Shown: positions 53,541-62,949, counted from the stretch's first letter. The stretch is DNA of 64,000 nucleotides from Candidatus Aminicenantota bacterium (GCA_014360015.1 JACIYJ010000001.1:124001-188000); one strand, 5' to 3'. Numbers and translations: made by a program. The notes: generated from the sequence alone by a model not told the origin.

Positions 53541-54371
53541 CTAAGTCAGATTTTTCGAAAGTGTTTCTTCTATCTTGAGGAGGGCGGTGGAAGCCGGCAG
53601 CCGGAGGTAAACAGTTGACACGGAGTCGGTGTATTCCGAAGGCTCGGGGTTAATTTCAATTATCCGGGCTTGGTTGGCCCGGGCAATCTGGGGAATCATG
53701 GCGGCCGGATAGACCACGCCCGAAGTGCCCACGATTATCAGGCAATCAGCCTGGTTGGCCAGCTTAAAGCTTTCACTCAGGGCAGCTTCTGGAATGCGCT
53801 CACCGAAGAAAACAATGGCCGGTTTAATCAGACCGCGGCATTTTGGGCAGCGCGGAATCTGGAAATTTTCGAGAAAGGCGTTCATTTCACCGTCCAGGTC
53901 GGCCAGCTTTTTCTGGCGAATTTTCTCTGTTAGAACAAAGAAAGATTCGGGGAAAATTTTTTCCGGCTCAAACAAAGAATGGCATTTGAGGCATTCCATC
54001 AGGTCAGCCGTTCCATGAAACTCAATGACCTTCCGTGAGCCGGCCTTTTTGTGCAGAGCGTCAATGTTCTGGGTGATGACCGCTTTTAGCCTTCCGGCTT
54101 TTTCCAGACGGGCCAGGACGGAATGAGCCGGGTTGGGCTCGGCTGAAAGAAGAGGCCACAGCACATGTTTGAGGAGCATTTTCCAGCAGGCTTCCGGCTC
54201 GTCGAGAAAGTAGTTAATGTCAAAAATAGAAGGAGAAACCCGCTCGTAGAGTCCGCCTGGACCGCGAAATGGGGGAATACCGCTTTCCACCGAAATCCCG
54301 GCTCCGGTGAAAGCGATGGCATATTTGGCTGACCGGATAATCTCAGCTGCTTTCTGGATGTATTCTTCCAT
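53541..54371 (-). CDS. Sir2-family NAD-dependent protein deacylase
   Basis: A 276-residue sirtuin. The NAD site is in FTGAGISVESGIPPFRG. The catalytic His is in IEFHGTADL, preceded by TQNIDALHKKAG. The zinc ribbon is CLKC and CPKC, and a late GTSGVVYPAA contacts NAD. It removes acyl groups from lysines, giving nicotinamide and O-acyl-ADP-ribose. It follows polX by 16 bases on the same strand, so they form an operon. Confidence 0.95.
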   Translation of the reverse strand: MEEYIQKAAEIIRSAKYAIAFTGAGISVESGIPPFRGPGGLYERVSPSIFDINYFLDEPEACWKMLLKHVLWPLLSAEPNPAHSVLARLEKAGRLKAVITQNIDALHKKAGSRKVIEFHGTADLMECLKCHSLFEPEKIFPESFFVLTEKIRQKKLADLDGEMNAFLENFQIPRCPKCRGLIKPAIVFFGERIPEAALSESFKLANQADCLIIVGTSGVVYPAAMIPQIARANQARIIEINPEPSEYTDSVSTVYLRLPASTALLKIEETLSKNLT

Positions 54372-54387
54372 AGCGGGTTAGTTTGGG

Positions 54388-56118
54388 TTATTTTTTTGCT
54401 CGGTTTGTTTTCAATAATTTTAGAAGCTTCTCGGTGCTCAGGGTGTTAATTATATCATTTTTATTCAGCCAGGCCCGGCGAGCGACCCCCAGCCCAAAAC
54501 GCATCATCTGAAAACCGTGAGCATAATGAGTGTCGGTTCCGATGGAAATCAGCACGCCTTTTTCCCTGGCCTTTTTCAGGTTAAATTCATCGAGGTCGAG
54601 CCGGTCGTAGTAAGCATTGAGCTCGAGGATTTTCCCGTATTCAGCCGCAGCTTCGATAACTTTATCAATATCGACATCATAGCCCTCGCGCCCTGAAATT
54701 AACCGGCCGGTCGGATGACCGATGATGTTAACCAGGGGATGCTTGAGGGCGGAGATGATTCGCTCGGTCACGTTTTTCTTGAAGCCAGAGTGGATGGAGG
54801 CCACCACGATATCGAGTTTTTTAAGCAGTTCGTCAGGAAAATCAATCGAACCATCAGCCAGAATGTCGACTTCTGCTCCTTTGAGCAGACGAAAACCTTT
54901 AAGCCGGGCGTTGATTTTATCAATTTCTTTGAGCTGCTCCGCCAGGCGTTCCGGGCTCAGGCCGTGGGCGTATTTGGCGGATTGCGAATGGTCGCAGATG
55001 GCGATGTAGCTGTAGCCGAGCTTTTTACCGTGCTCAACAATTTCTTCCAGCGTGAGTACACCGTCGCTCCAATTGGAATGGACGTGCAGGTCGCCCTTGA
55101 TATCTCTGGCTTCAATTATTTCAGGAAGCTTTCCTTCCAGGGCGAGCTCGATTTCACCGCGGTCCTCGCGCATTTCCGGCGGGAAGACCGGCAAACCGAA
55201 CACGCCGTAAACTTCCTCTTCAGTTTTGCCGGCAATTTTCTTCTCACCTTTAAACACGCCGTATTCCGAGATTTTCAGCCCTTTGTCTTTGGCCAGGCCG
55301 CGCAGCTTAATGTTGTGGGCTTTAGAGCCGGTAAAATACTGCAGGGCAGCACCAAAGCAGTCTTCCTCGACAATGCGTAAATCCACCTGGCGTTCTCCAA
55401 CTTCAGTCTCTATCAAAATTGAGCCCTTGGTTTCGCCTTCGGCCAGCACCTGGATGGTTTTCGGGTGCTTGACGAAATACTGGATGATTTTCTGGCCATC
55501 TTTGCCGGTAGCCAGGATGTCTATATCGCCAACGGTTTCTTTCATCCGGCGAAGCGAACCGGCCGTCGAAATATGGCTTATACCGGGCGCACCTTTTAAG
55601 TACTCGATAACCTCTTCGGCAATAGTCATCGCTTCATAGATGGGCATTCTTTCCTGGGCGTGTTCGAATAACTCAATGCCTTTTTTGATGTTTTCAACTT
55701 TTTTCTTGCCCATGCCGTAGAGTTTTTCCAGGCTGCCGTCTTCTATCACTCGCTTCAGGTCATTGAGGTTGTTGACCTTGAGTTCTTTGTGCATCAGGTA
55801 AATGGTGCGGCCGCCGAGCCCGGGAATTTCCAGGAGCTGAAGCAATCCTTCCGGCACATCTTTCATTACCTCTTCGTAGCGCTTAATTTTCCCCGTTTTG
55901 AGGTATTCTTCTATTTTTTCAGCCATACCTTTACCGATGCCCGGGATTTCAGCCAGCTGGCCTGAAGCTACCAGCTCAGCCACATCCTGCGTTAAATCTT
56001 CCAGCACACGGGCCGCTTTCTGGTAGGCGACCACTTTGAAACCGCTCTCTCCCTTTATTTCCAGAGCATCGGCAATGCGGTAAAAAATTTTGGCGATTTC
56101 TTTGTTGCGGTTTTCCAT
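54388..56118 (-). CDS. polX: Family X DNA polymerase with PHP exonuclease domain (PolX)
   Basis: A 576-residue repair polymerase. Residues 1-150 carry helix-hairpin-helix segments (IPGIGKGMAEKIEEYL, YGMGKKKVENIKKG). The polymerase palm has the metal-binding aspartates in VGDIDILATG. The C-terminal PHP domain (from about residue 335) begins DLHVHSNWSDGVLTLEE and includes IGHPTGRLI and GTDTHYAHG; it gives 3'-5' exonuclease and end-processing activity. It acts in base excision and gap filling. Its length is standard. Confidence 0.96.
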   Translation of the reverse strand: MENRNKEIAKIFYRIADALEIKGESGFKVVAYQKAARVLEDLTQDVAELVASGQLAEIPGIGKGMAEKIEEYLKTGKIKRYEEVMKDVPEGLLQLLEIPGLGGRTIYLMHKELKVNNLNDLKRVIEDGSLEKLYGMGKKKVENIKKGIELFEHAQERMPIYEAMTIAEEVIEYLKGAPGISHISTAGSLRRMKETVGDIDILATGKDGQKIIQYFVKHPKTIQVLAEGETKGSILIETEVGERQVDLRIVEEDCFGAALQYFTGSKAHNIKLRGLAKDKGLKISEYGVFKGEKKIAGKTEEEVYGVFGLPVFPPEMREDRGEIELALEGKLPEIIEARDIKGDLHVHSNWSDGVLTLEEIVEHGKKLGYSYIAICDHSQSAKYAHGLSPERLAEQLKEIDKINARLKGFRLLKGAEVDILADGSIDFPDELLKKLDIVVASIHSGFKKNVTERIISALKHPLVNIIGHPTGRLISGREGYDVDIDKVIEAAAEYGKILELNAYYDRLDLDEFNLKKAREKGVLISIGTDTHYAHGFQMMRFGLGVARRAWLNKNDIINTLSTEKLLKLLKTNRAKK

Positions 56119-56236
56119 CTTTGCCTCTTTTATAAATTTTATACCAGAGCAATGTGATTAACAAATAAAAGCACATAAAATGCTCCATCAAAAGCAGACA
56201 TTTTGTAAAAATTAAAAGTTGACGTCAGGGGGAAGT

Positions 56237-56497
56237 CTAAAGCGGGAAATCCGCTACTTTCCGATTGTTTTTCAGGACATAAAGCTTCTGCTTTGGAATG
56301 GCCGCCACCGTAATTTTATTGTCTGCAAGATGCCTTAACTTATACATCTTTTCCCGCAAGTTAAACGTCCCGTCCTTTATCACCGTGTGCCGGCAATGGA
56401 GGCAAAGAATTAAATTGAGATAAATGTCTTTTGGCAGAGGATTTATCCGATTTTCTCCCGCTCTGACCGCTTCTTCCCAGTGCTTTAAGTGGGGATC
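56237..56497 (-). pseudogene. Probable transposase C-terminal remnant
   Basis: An open frame without a usable start runs over 87 codons to TAG at 56237-56239. It contains HTVIKDGTFNLREKMYKL, NKITVAAIPKQKLYVL and NNRKVADF. This RDGT, YKL, KVTV order resembles the beta-barrel C-terminal domain of some DDE transposases of the integrase type. It lies next to repeat copy A, inside a zone of mobile-element debris. The family assignment is tentative. Confidence 0.4.
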
Positions 56498-56541
56498 AGT
56501 GGTTATGGTAACTAGTGGGGATGGGATCTGGGAGGGTTGGT

Positions 56542-56829
56542 GCGGACCACGGTATGAAGCGGGGGCGGGGACTATTTTAGTTTCTTCAAATCAGCTCATA
56601 ATTTAACCTAAAAAATAAGCCTTAAAGCTATTTTAGGGTATTAAAAATGGCTTTTGCCGTTGTTAAAGCGCTAATTAAGAGACTGATTACTGACAAAGGA
56701 TTACGCTTTTCTTATTTAGTTGAGATTTTTAGCTGAGATTTTGCCACCTCAAAATCCGCTTTAAGGCCATAATTAGCCTGCCAAAAATGATTTAACTTTC
56801 GAATATTCAAATAGATAGTGTGCTCCGCC
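56542..56829 (+). repeat. Dispersed ~290-bp element with terminal inverted repeats, copy A
   Basis: The element starts GCGGACCACGGT and ends near AGTGTGCTCCGCC; the ends are approximately inverted copies of each other. It contains no gene. Long stretches such as AATGGCTTTTGCCGTTGTTA, AATTAAGAGACTGATTACTG and TTTTAGCTGAGATTTTGCCA match copy C at 63024-63320. The 3' ~120 bases match copy B at 59931-60054. It looks like a MITE or a decayed non-autonomous transposon. Confidence 0.8.
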
Positions 56830-57097
56830 CTCTATTTCAGTCCTAATTCAATCTAATTCAAAACCTCTAATTCAAACAAAAGTTTTAAGGGAGGAAGCCC
56901 CGCTTTTTCGAGCACCAGCTTTAGAAAAACCCTGGTTTTTTCAGATGAGGTTCTCATGGCCGGGTTCCCGCCGCGCCTCCTCCAAATACTGCCTTTACGC
57001 TGGATACCATATCCTAACCTGAAAGAAATATTCTTTTGACGGGAAGTTACTGACTGAATATAATGGGCCTGGGGAGTGTCTGAGGGATTAGATTTAT

Positions 57098-57964
57098 ATG
57101 GGTGACAGATTGCTGGCGGAGTACCAGCCACAGAGCAATAAACTTTATTATTACACGACAGATCATATAAATTCCGTGCGGGTGGTAACGGACCAGAACG
57201 GCAACGGGGTCTATGCTGCGGCATATGACCCGTATGGAGGGATACAGAAAATCTGGGAAAATTCCTACAGTCCGGCGTTGAAATTCTCGGGAAAGGAGCG
57301 GGATGAAGAGTCGGGGCTGGATTACTTTGGTGCCCGCTATTATGCCAACTTCCACTACCGCTGGCTGAGCCCGGACCCGATGATAAACCGTGAGGATGCA
57401 CTGCGCACCCCCCAGCTGTGGAACCTATATTCCTTCTGCCGCAACAATCCCGTGACTTACTGGGACCCGACAGGAAACGTGGAAGTTTTATTTACCAAAT
57501 TTAATATCTATTTTGAAAATTCGCAAACGATAAGAGAATTATCTAATAAATATTCCGAAGGACTGGCAATGACTAGCGGTGGGTTTGTGCTTGCAGACAT
57601 TCATATTGATCCTGTTGTTGAGAAGAGGGAAAAGGGCTGGGGAATAAATGTTAAGATGAGGATAGGCTTCGATGTTTATGTTCCTAAGGAAGGAGACATA
57701 ATTTATAAAATGGGTGGTAAGACAGGGTTGCCAGGCTCTGTGGAAGAATCCCTTCGGCATGAGCTTGGGCATGTTGTCATTGATCTTTTTTATATATCAA
57801 AACTTTATTCAGAAGCATTGTTGATAGAAAGCATAGATTTTCCTTTAAAATTTCTGGCTCAAACTGCAGGGTATTGCTTTCTGGGAAATGCTAATATCAC
57901 CATGTACGGACCAAGAATAGTGAGCCAAATCGGATATGACTTTTTTAAGATTAAAATATTTTAA
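57098..57964 (+). pseudogene. RHS core tip with zincin-type (HELGH) toxin domain, N-terminally truncated
   Basis: A 288-residue frame begins inside an RHS-repeat protein at GDRLLAEYQPQSNKLYYYTT and continues through the RHS-associated core (SGLDYFGARYYANFHYRWLS, NPVTYWDPTGN). The DPTGN marks the switch to the variable toxin end. That end (about residues 128-288) carries HELGHVV at residue 221, a metalloprotease motif. A stop lies three codons upstream of the ATG and the thousand-plus residues of a full RHS shell are missing, so this is a displaced tip. The roughly 270 bases between copy A and the ATG (56830-57097) hold no clear gene. Confidence 0.75.
57350..57469 (+). repeat. Duplicated RHS core segment, copy 1
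   Basis: A 120-base stretch from TTCCACTACCGCTGGCTG to ACTTACTGGGACCCG is repeated almost identically at 58475-58594. It encodes the last ~40 residues of the RHS core before the toxin. Only a few differences are seen, around GAGGATGCA versus GAGGAAACT. Confidence 0.9.
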
Positions 57965-58003
57965 CAAAATTACTAAATATAGATCGAAAGCATTAAAAGG
58001 AAG

Positions 58004-58351
58004 ATGAAAAAGAGCCTAAAAAAATCATTTAAGCTGTTTGTAATATTTTTAATTATTATCGGGCTTATATATTATTTATATTGTTGCTTTATGTTTCAAA
58101 AAAAGGTAGAGATATATAACAAAAGAATTCAAATCGGCGATTCAATAGATGAGGTTTTATTACTAATGGGTAAACCGACATTGTATGATGATATGTATCA
58201 TTCAGAGCTTAATGGAGATCGTGCTATTCGGCTCATTTATGAAGGGAAATTTTACTTATTAAGTGAAGATATTGAATTAATCTTTGATTATAAAACTCGA
58301 AAATTAATTCAAAAAGAACGAGGCTTAATTTTTTGGAGATCATTTTATTAA
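58004..58351 (+). CDS. Small membrane-anchored protein, possible immunity protein
   Basis: A 115-residue protein with one N-terminal transmembrane segment (residues about 10-30, FKLFVIFLIIIGLIYYLYCC). A domain containing IQIGDSIDEVLLLMGKP follows, which recalls the SmpA/BamE pattern of small envelope proteins. It starts 40 bases after the first RHS tip on the same strand, the usual place of the cognate immunity gene. A purine-rich AAAGGAAG lies before the ATG. Whether it neutralises the HELGH domain is inference from position. Confidence 0.6.
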   Translation: MKKSLKKSFKLFVIFLIIIGLIYYLYCCFMFQKKVEIYNKRIQIGDSIDEVLLLMGKPTLYDDMYHSELNGDRAIRLIYEGKFYLLSEDIELIFDYKTRKLIQKERGLIFWRSFY

Positions 58352-58441
58352 ATAAAATATCTTTTGGAATGATAAGGCTTCGTTGCCTATTTAAAATAAA
58401 AATTAGAGAACGAAGAATATTCTTAAAATTGATGAGGTTTT

Positions 58442-59133
58442 ATGAATTACCAATCCGATTGCTATTATCGGATCTTCCACTACCGCTGGCTGAGCCCGGA
58501 CCCGATGATAAACCGTGAGGAAACTCTGCGCAACCCCCAGCTGTGGAACCTATATTCCTTCTGCCGCAACAATCCCGTGACTTACTGGGACCCGGATGGT
58601 TTATAGTCAGAACATTCACTAAAGCAGGATATGAGGCAATTCAAAAATCGATAGGAGACGCTGCTCTTGCCCAGAATATCTATTGGGATAAGACAACCGG
58701 GTTGATCGATATAAACAGAGAGTTTGAGACAGATAATTTAAATTACTTGAGGTTGTGGTATTTGGTATCTTCGCCGCAGGAAATTGTGGTTTCTGTGACT
58801 GATAGAGTGTCTTATATTGATAGAAGAAATGAAATTAAAGCTTCTATAATTACTCCTTTGCAAGAAACAGGCATACAAGGATTGACTGTTTTTCCATCAG
58901 ATGGCCGGCCGGAAGCAGTTAATGTTCATTACAGAGATTATATTTTGTGTGCGATTTCTCCATTTTTAGATAAATCAGCCATGGGGATGACTTTAGCTCA
59001 TGAATTATATGGGCATGCCTTTCTTTATGTTCGAAATCGACCTTTTCAACATGAGCTCGGGAAAACTGGCGGTTTTGATCCTCAGGGATATGTTAATAGA
59101 TATATAATGCGTATTGAAGAAAGGAGGTATTAA
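58442..59133 (+). pseudogene. Second (orphan) RHS tip with HELYGH toxin domain, frameshifted
   Basis: The frame from ATG 58442 reads the RHS core (FHYRWLSPDPMINREETLRN, NNPVTYWDPDGL) and stops at TAG 58604-58606. The toxin continues in another frame, open to 59131-59133 and reading WFIVRTFTKAGYEAIQKSIG near 58600, then LAHELYGHAFLY at about 58993. A one-base shift at the core-toxin junction therefore breaks it. The toxin part (about 175 residues) differs from the first tip apart from a metalloprotease-like HExxxH. Orphan tips like this can replace the active one by recombination through the shared core. Confidence 0.7.
58475..58594 (+). repeat. Duplicated RHS core segment, copy 2
   Basis: The near-identical partner of 57350-57469, separated from it by about 1 kb containing the first toxin end and the small membrane protein gene. 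Direct repeats of this kind allow deletion of the intervening DNA and exchange of toxin tips. Confidence 0.9.
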
Positions 59134-59137
59134 GATA

Positions 59138-59674
59138 ATGAGAGGAATTATTACAATACTCCTAACGATATCAATGATGATAATCGTAGTAGTATGTGGT
59201 TATTCGAATCAAGGAAACGGTAAAGAGCTCTGGGCAGATTCAACAAATTGCAGCAAGAGCAATACAGTAGAATCTGAAGAAAGTGGATCTGGGAACCTGT
59301 ATACAATAGAAAGACAACCTGCAATAACGGGATATAGTTTTAATTTTGAATTTTCATTGAGCTGCATTAAACTTCCAGAGACATTAGTGCAAGCTAATGC
59401 CAGCTTTACTTTAGGATATCTTATTTTCTTGGATAAGGATTTCCGTCCTCGTTCTGTGTATTTGCTTACTTTTGATGAGGGCATTGCTAATATAATTAAG
59501 GGCGTTTTAGATTCTGAAGAGGTTATTTCCTGTATAAAGAAATGGAAGTTTGGAGGATTAAATCCTCGTTCTACTTATACTGTTTTATTAAGGTGGGAGC
59601 ATATGAAGGGTTGGGTAACGATGATGATTTATAGCGAGAAGATGAACTTGCTAATAAACTTGCTACCCGATTAA
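59138..59674 (+). CDS. Exported small protein, possible immunity protein
   Basis: A 178-residue protein with an N-terminal signal or anchor segment (residues about 3-20, ending VVVCGYSN, a weak lipobox). The mature part contains GYSFNFEFSLSCIKLPETLV and SVYLLTFDEGIANIIKGVLD. No family is recognised. The ATG at 59138 has AAGGAGG 11 bases upstream; an in-frame TTG at 59114 overlaps the orphan toxin. Its place directly behind the second RHS tip fits a cognate immunity gene, but nothing in the sequence proves it. Confidence 0.55.
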   Translation: MRGIITILLTISMMIIVVVCGYSNQGNGKELWADSTNCSKSNTVESEESGSGNLYTIERQPAITGYSFNFEFSLSCIKLPETLVQANASFTLGYLIFLDKDFRPRSVYLLTFDEGIANIIKGVLDSEEVISCIKKWKFGGLNPRSTYTVLLRWEHMKGWVTMMIYSEKMNLLINLLPD

Positions 59675-59842
59675 AGTCACTATTGGCATAGAATATAACT
59701 TTTCTTAAGAAATTTTGGCTATTGAAGAACAAGTATTTTAGGGGGAGAATTCGTTAGTGCCGAAGGGCCAAAGACTATTCATTGTTCAAGTGCAAAAAAG
59801 TTCAGCAATGCGCCGCCGGAGACGAGGTATTCAGTCGATATC

Positions 59843-59930
59843 TGAAATGCTCCCCAAAAACTGGACAGTGGGATAAGGTGCAAAATGGCCTGCCATAACT
59901 TTGAAGGAGGTATGGTAAAACGGCCATTAT
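59843..59930 (+). mobile_element. IS3-type terminal remnant, second copy
   Basis: About 88 bases beginning TGAAATGCTCCCCAAAAACT and ending with GGCCATTAT match 27771-27856 at most positions. It contains the element end and the untranslated region before OrfA, but OrfA itself is absent; repeat copy B starts immediately after. The gap 59675-59842 upstream holds nothing recognisable. Confidence 0.6.
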
Positions 59931-60054
59931 TCTTTTCTTATTTAGTTTAGATTTTTAGCTGAAATTTTGCCACCTCAAAATCCGTATTAAGGCCATAATT
60001 AGCCCGCAAAAAACGATTTAACTTTTGAATATTCAAATAGATAGCGTGGTCCGA
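59931..60054 (+). repeat. Dispersed TIR element, copy B (3' part only)
   Basis: About 124 bases from TCTTTTCTTATTTAG to GCGTGGTCCGAC match the 3' end of copies A and C. The 5' ~165 bases are missing and the IS3-type remnant abuts the break. About 170 bases with no gene follow up to thyX. Confidence 0.75.
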
Positions 60055-60223
60055 CACCTGCACATCCAGGCTTCGCGAGCTGAGCTGGACGAGTATTTCA
60101 GGGTGATGAACAGCCGCTGGTAGATTACCGGGAGGCTTTTGGCTCTGGAAAGACCAGAGCGGACCGGGCACAAAAATAAAGCAAAAAATTGACAATTCAG
60201 GCGGCTCCTTTTATCTTAAAGGC

Positions 60224-61729
60224 ATGAAAATCATACTGGCTGGATACAATCTTGATTCTGAAGTTATAGACTCGCTTAAGAAGAATGAGCCGGACAGGCA
60301 GGACATCACGCCGGAAACGCTTTCGGCTGCTTATGCTCGAATTTCCCGCGACCCGCGGCCGGTTAATGAGCTCCGGGCAACAGCCCGGGCTGAAGTCGAA
60401 CGGGCCCGCCGCTCGAACCAGAACATCATCTTCAAGATGGGGCACCACTCGGTGGCCGAACACGCCGTCTTCAATTTTGATCTAATCGGGTTGAGCCGCT
60501 TGGCCATTGAAGAAGTGGAGCATTTCCGGCTGTGCTCTTATACGGAAAAATCGCAGCGTTACATCACGCTGGACGGCGACTATGTTCTGCCAGAAGAAAT
60601 CAAACAGGCCGGGCTGGAAAGAATTTTTGCTGAAACCATAGAAGCCCAGAACCGGGCTTACCGCTATTTTTATGAGCGGCTAAGGGAATATATTTTCAAG
60701 AAGTATGAGAAGCAGGCGGCCAATCCCAAAAACCATGCCATCCTGGACGGCTGGGCCAAGGAAGACGCCCGCTACGTGGTAAGCTTAGCCACCAAAGGGC
60801 AGCTCGGGATGACGGTCAATGCCCGCAACCTCGAGCTGATGATCAGGCGTTTTGCCGCCAAGAAAAATGCGGAAATCCAGGAACTTGTGCGACATCTTTA
60901 TGAACTGGCTAAAAAGGTGGCGCCCTCAATCATCCTGTTCACCGACCCGTCGCCATATGAGGCAGAGATGATGGATAAAGTTGGGAAACAGGCACTGAAC
61001 TTTATTAGCCGGTCGAAGAAAAAGGAAAAAACTAAGGCAAAGCCGGAGGAAATCAGGCTGATTGAGCATACAGAAGACGGAGATGAATTCATAATTGCCG
61101 GCTTGCTTTTCTCCACCGCGGGGATGCCTTTTAAGGAGGCGCTAAAAGAAGTAAAACGCTGGTCGCAGAAGAAAAAGCTCGAGCTGGTAAAAAGGGTTTT
61201 CGAGCACATGGAATTTTATGATTCGCCGCCGCGGGAGTTTGAGTTGGCTTATCTGACCTATGAGCTGATTGTCTCGGCTTCCTGCTTTGCCCAGCTAAAG
61301 CGGCACCGGATGATGACCCTTCTGGTTCAGCCATACGACCCATCTCTGGGCGTGACTGTTCCACCTTCGATTAAGGAAATCAAAGAGCAGAAAAAATTTA
61401 TGGAAATTATCAGGCAGACGGAAAAGACCTGGCGCCAGCTCCAGAAAAAAGTCGGTCCGGCAGCAGATTACATACTGACCAATGCTCATCGCCGCCGGGT
61501 GGTGGTCAAGGCCAATGTGAGAGAGTTGTATCATCTGTCGCGGCTCAGGGAAGATGCTACGGCTCAGTGGGAGATAAGGCAGGTGAGCGGAGAGATGTCG
61601 GCTATAGCGCGCAAGGTTTTTCCGATAACGGCTGCTCTTCTCGGCGGCAAAGATGCTTATCCCGCGCTTTACCAGAAACTCTTTGGCCGTGCCCCAAAAA
61701 TGCTGCCCCCAGCGCTTTTTGCTGAATAA
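60224..61729 (+). CDS. Tandem-domain flavin-dependent thymidylate synthase (ThyX) homolog
   Basis: A 501-residue protein made of two ThyX-like halves; ordinary ThyX is about 220-250 residues and works as a tetramer. The first half has MGHHSVAEHAVFNFDLIG and, in HFRLCSYTEKSQRY (residues 100-113), the SxxExSxRY half of the RHRxxSxxExSxR signature without its RHR. The second half has an intact RHR (360-362, QLKRHRMM) without the serine/glutamate half, and keeps the NVRELYHLSRLRED and AQWEIR nucleotide-binding stretch. The two halves may form complete sites together. The expected reaction is dUMP to dTMP with methylene-folate, NADPH and FAD. Activity is not certain. Confidence 0.8.
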   Translation: MKIILAGYNLDSEVIDSLKKNEPDRQDITPETLSAAYARISRDPRPVNELRATARAEVERARRSNQNIIFKMGHHSVAEHAVFNFDLIGLSRLAIEEVEHFRLCSYTEKSQRYITLDGDYVLPEEIKQAGLERIFAETIEAQNRAYRYFYERLREYIFKKYEKQAANPKNHAILDGWAKEDARYVVSLATKGQLGMTVNARNLELMIRRFAAKKNAEIQELVRHLYELAKKVAPSIILFTDPSPYEAEMMDKVGKQALNFISRSKKKEKTKAKPEEIRLIEHTEDGDEFIIAGLLFSTAGMPFKEALKEVKRWSQKKKLELVKRVFEHMEFYDSPPREFELAYLTYELIVSASCFAQLKRHRMMTLLVQPYDPSLGVTVPPSIKEIKEQKKFMEIIRQTEKTWRQLQKKVGPAADYILTNAHRRRVVVKANVRELYHLSRLREDATAQWEIRQVSGEMSAIARKVFPITAALLGGKDAYPALYQKLFGRAPKMLPPALFAE

Positions 61730-61923
61730 TGACGTTGCTTAGGCAGTACATTATTTTTCTTTATTTTATTTCCTCACCTTTTTTGTCGGGAAAAAAGGGA
61801 ACGTTATTATGGCCACAATTTTAGATTATTATAGAGACAGGCTGAGGAGCGAGAAATTTTATCATAAAATAATAGAAATAAGGGAAAATTTGTAAAATAA
61901 TAAAAAGGGTGAGGTAGATTCCT

Positions 61924-62949
61924 ATGAGAAAGAGGATGAGGGAATTCATTTGTTTTATTTTGGTTTTTTATGCTTTGAATGGCTATGCCCTGCATAAAGC
62001 TGGTGGTGCTGACAATCAGCTTAAAAATAGTTTATACCAGAAGCATGCCCGCCACCTAAAATCTATTAATGAAATTTTTGAAATAAAGAGCAATATTCAG
62101 CTTGAATTATCACCGGATAGTGCTTTGGCCAATGTAACTGACCTGGTCGTTGATACCAAAGGAAATTACCTCATCTGTGACGGCACGCAACTTAACCAGG
62201 TCTGGATTTTCTCCCCGCAAGGAAAGTTCCTTAGAAACTTGAGCCAGCAGGGGCAGGGACCCGGTGAATACTATGCCCCTTTGAGCGCAGCGGTAGACAG
62301 AGAAGGGAATATTTTGATAAATGATTATCTTCAGTCAAAGATAATCTATTTTGACAAAGATTATAAATATAAAAATGAAATTAAAAACGTCAGGGGGCAT
62401 TTTATTCATGTGAACAGCCGGGGTGAAATCTATCTCTATGAAGGTATGCTTCGGCCTATGAGCAAAAGTGTTTTTGAGACCATCAAGAAGATCGGACCAG
62501 ATGGCCAGGTAATTTTCTCATTTGCCCCATTAATGGGAGAAATATTGGCCACGCGCTTCAGTTTTATGGGCGACGGGATGGACATCGGCGATGATGATAA
62601 CATTTATGAAATGAACCCTTTATATTACCAGGTCAGAAAATGGAGCTCGGAAGGAAAATTTATTAAGGCCTTCGATGTTCCTAAGCTTCTTAAAGGGATC
62701 AGAAAAAGCGGAGATGATTATGTCATTTTGAATGGGCCATTTTGTTTGGGTGATGATTTTGTCATTGTCCAGCGTAACGGCTTGATTGATCTGTATGATA
62801 GGGAAGGGCATTATCTGGCCGGAAGCCTCGCCTTACCCGGAAAAATTCGTTATTCCCGGAGCAGAGATATGTATGTCGAACTCTGGGAACAAGAAAAGAC
62901 AGGAGAGCAATCCAATCCCCGAATAATTTGCTATTGCTTGAAAAAATAA
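61924..62949 (+). CDS. Exported six-bladed beta-propeller (NHL-like) protein
   Basis: A 341-residue protein with a signal peptide (FICFILVFYALNGYA). The propeller blades are marked by repeating DxxGN motifs: VVDTKGNYLICDG, VWIFSPQGKFLRNL, AVDREGNILINDY, MDIGDDDNIYEMN and LYDREGHYLAGS. The QGQGPGEYYAP stretch is a hallmark of the six-bladed propeller proteins that are abundant in some uncultured phyla. The function is unknown, probably protein or glycan binding in the envelope. AGGGTGAGGTAG lies upstream of the ATG; an ATG at 61936 is possible. The gap 61730-61923 holds no gene. Confidence 0.8.
   Translation: MRKRMREFICFILVFYALNGYALHKAGGADNQLKNSLYQKHARHLKSINEIFEIKSNIQLELSPDSALANVTDLVVDTKGNYLICDGTQLNQVWIFSPQGKFLRNLSQQGQGPGEYYAPLSAAVDREGNILINDYLQSKIIYFDKDYKYKNEIKNVRGHFIHVNSRGEIYLYEGMLRPMSKSVFETIKKIGPDGQVIFSFAPLMGEILATRFSFMGDGMDIGDDDNIYEMNPLYYQVRKWSSEGKFIKAFDVPKLLKGIRKSGDDYVILNGPFCLGDDFVIVQRNGLIDLYDREGHYLAGSLALPGKIRYSRSRDMYVELWEQEKTGEQSNPRIICYCLKK

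Noticed and set aside
54715..55639. Plus-strand frames inside polX
   Set aside because: Antisense shadows of a gene with full polymerase and PHP motifs.
56853..57401. 182-residue minus-strand frame upstream of and inside the RHS tip
   Set aside because: It overlaps the RHS core, whose plus-strand reading is clear; its own sequence shows no family.
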